Shown piece by piece: positions 6,617 through 6,921 of a stretch of 6,921 nucleotides of DNA. How positions within the stretch are numbered: the stretch's first letter is position 1; each line of letters starts with the position of its first letter. The notes under the pieces were generated by a model, which saw nothing but the letters and a program-made list of their open reading frames with translations, was not told where the DNA came from and searched no databases. A program made the translations under genes and the position numbers. The DNA lies in the NCBI GenBank assembly GCA_015767395.1, contig JADWMI010000125.1, positions 1-6,921 of the forward strand, given 5' to 3'. Source of the stretch: Bacteroidota bacterium. Its GTDB lineage: Bacteria; Bacteroidota; Bacteroidia; Flavobacteriales; Flavobacteriaceae.

Positions 6617-6623
6617 TATTTGT

Positions 6624-6670
6624 AAAATGACATTTATCATTTTTTAAATGAATAAAATGATATAAGTTTG
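6624..6670 (+). promoter_or_regulatory. norC promoter with repeated AAAATGA half-sites (candidate operator)
   Basis: AAAATGA occurs at 6624-6630, inverted as TCATTTT at 6637-6643 (spacer of 6), and again at 6654-6660, with a near copy, AAATGAA, at 6646-6652. The second and third also form the inverted pair ATCATTTT (6636-6643) and AAAATGAT (6654-6661). Directly after them is TAAGTTTG (6663-6670), a TAnnTTTG -7 box with no TTG at -33, giving a start near 6677 and a leader of about 60 bases before norC. Half-sites overlapping the -33 region suit repression by the adjacent Rrf2 protein. The first pair plus its T-run (6640-6645) could also act as a weak terminator for rrf2. Confidence 0.45.
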
Positions 6671-6739
6671 CCTCATTAAAAGATAAAAAGATCCTTTAAT
6701 ATAGTAAATAAAAATTAACTAATTAAACTCATTAAAAAC

Positions 6740-6921
6740 ATGTTATCTAAAAAACAAGCAAGAGCTTTCTTTCTAGGCGGAACATTGGTTACGTTTCTTG
6801 TGTTTATAGGGCTTACTGTGTATTCCCTATCGGCAAGTAATGATCAAACCAATCATGAAAACTTAACAGACGCTGTAGTAAGAGGGAAAGAAATTTGGGA
6901 ATCTAATAACTGTATGGGATG
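6740..6921 (+). CDS. norC: NorC-like membrane cytochrome c, nitric oxide reductase small subunit (N-terminal part)
   Basis: The first 60 codons and two bases of a gene cut by the right edge. Short basic N-terminus (MLSKKQAR), one uncleaved membrane anchor (about 9-30), then a periplasmic part with RGKEIWESNNCMG (48-60). The last two bases, TG, fit a second Cys, giving the start of a CxxCH haem c motif. The arrangement QARAFFLGGT..FLVFIGLTVYS followed by ENLT, VVRGK and W.xxNC agrees with NorC, the cytochrome c subunit that passes electrons to NorB for reduction of 2 NO to N2O. norB would be expected just outside the window. Maturation would need CcsBA, encoded to the left. The start at 6740 is set by the membrane anchor. 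Other membrane-anchored cytochromes c are possible but fit the N-terminus less well. Confidence 0.85.
   Translation, partial: MLSKKQARAFFLGGTLVTFLVFIGLTVYSLSASNDQTNHENLTDAVVRGKEIWESNNCMG

Noticed and set aside
1..6921. CRISPR arrays, tRNA or rRNA genes, insertion sequences, attachment sites
   Set aside because: No direct repeats with regular spacers, no tRNA-like cloverleaf or rRNA stretch, and no transposase or terminal inverted repeats were seen on reading both strands.

Overview
The window looks like a chromosomal segment of a Flavobacteriia-type member of the Bacteroidota. The reasons are low G+C, A-rich start regions without Shine-Dalgarno sequences, several TAnnTTTG boxes (the Bacteroidota -7 promoter element), a fused CcsB-CcsA cytochrome c synthase, and a tryptophanase of the Bacteroides type. 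This placement is inferred from the sequence; no database was searched.

Layout. (1) 1-599, plus strand: the C-terminal part of a conserved flavobacterial protein, probably of the carboxypeptidase-like regulatory domain group, cut by the window edge. (2) About 605-638: a strong symmetrical hairpin with A- and T-tracts, acting as a terminator for both converging transcription units. (3) 657-4342, minus strand: ccsBA, a 1039-residue system II cytochrome c synthase, followed by a small two-helix membrane protein with TPR-like helices. (4) 4343-4717: a 375-base divergent intergenic region. It holds a good promoter for tnaA, a 25-codon candidate leader ORF and three successive potential RNA hairpins, two of them mutually exclusive, which looks like an attenuation leader. 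(5) 4718-6094, plus strand: tnaA, tryptophanase. (6) 6149-6616, plus strand: an Rrf2-family regulator with a Cys3-His candidate Fe-S site. (7) 6617-6739: a regulatory gap with repeated AAAATGA half-sites next to a TAnnTTTG box. (8) 6740 to the edge, plus strand: the start of a NorC-like membrane cytochrome c, cut inside its haem motif.

How the genes fit together. CcsBA attaches haem covalently to exported c-type cytochromes, and the NorC-like protein at the right edge is such a client. The Rrf2 regulator lies directly upstream of norC and carries residues for an Fe-S cluster, so an NsrR-like or IscR-like sensor controlling NO reductase is the simplest reading. Tryptophanase (tryptophan to indole, pyruvate and ammonia) sits between the two respiratory parts with no obvious metabolic link. 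The most interesting item is the possible leader-peptide control of tnaA. It resembles the tnaC arrangement of enterobacteria in position and size, but the peptide has no tryptophan and no clear sequence likeness to TnaC. This is a hypothesis built from sequence geometry alone.
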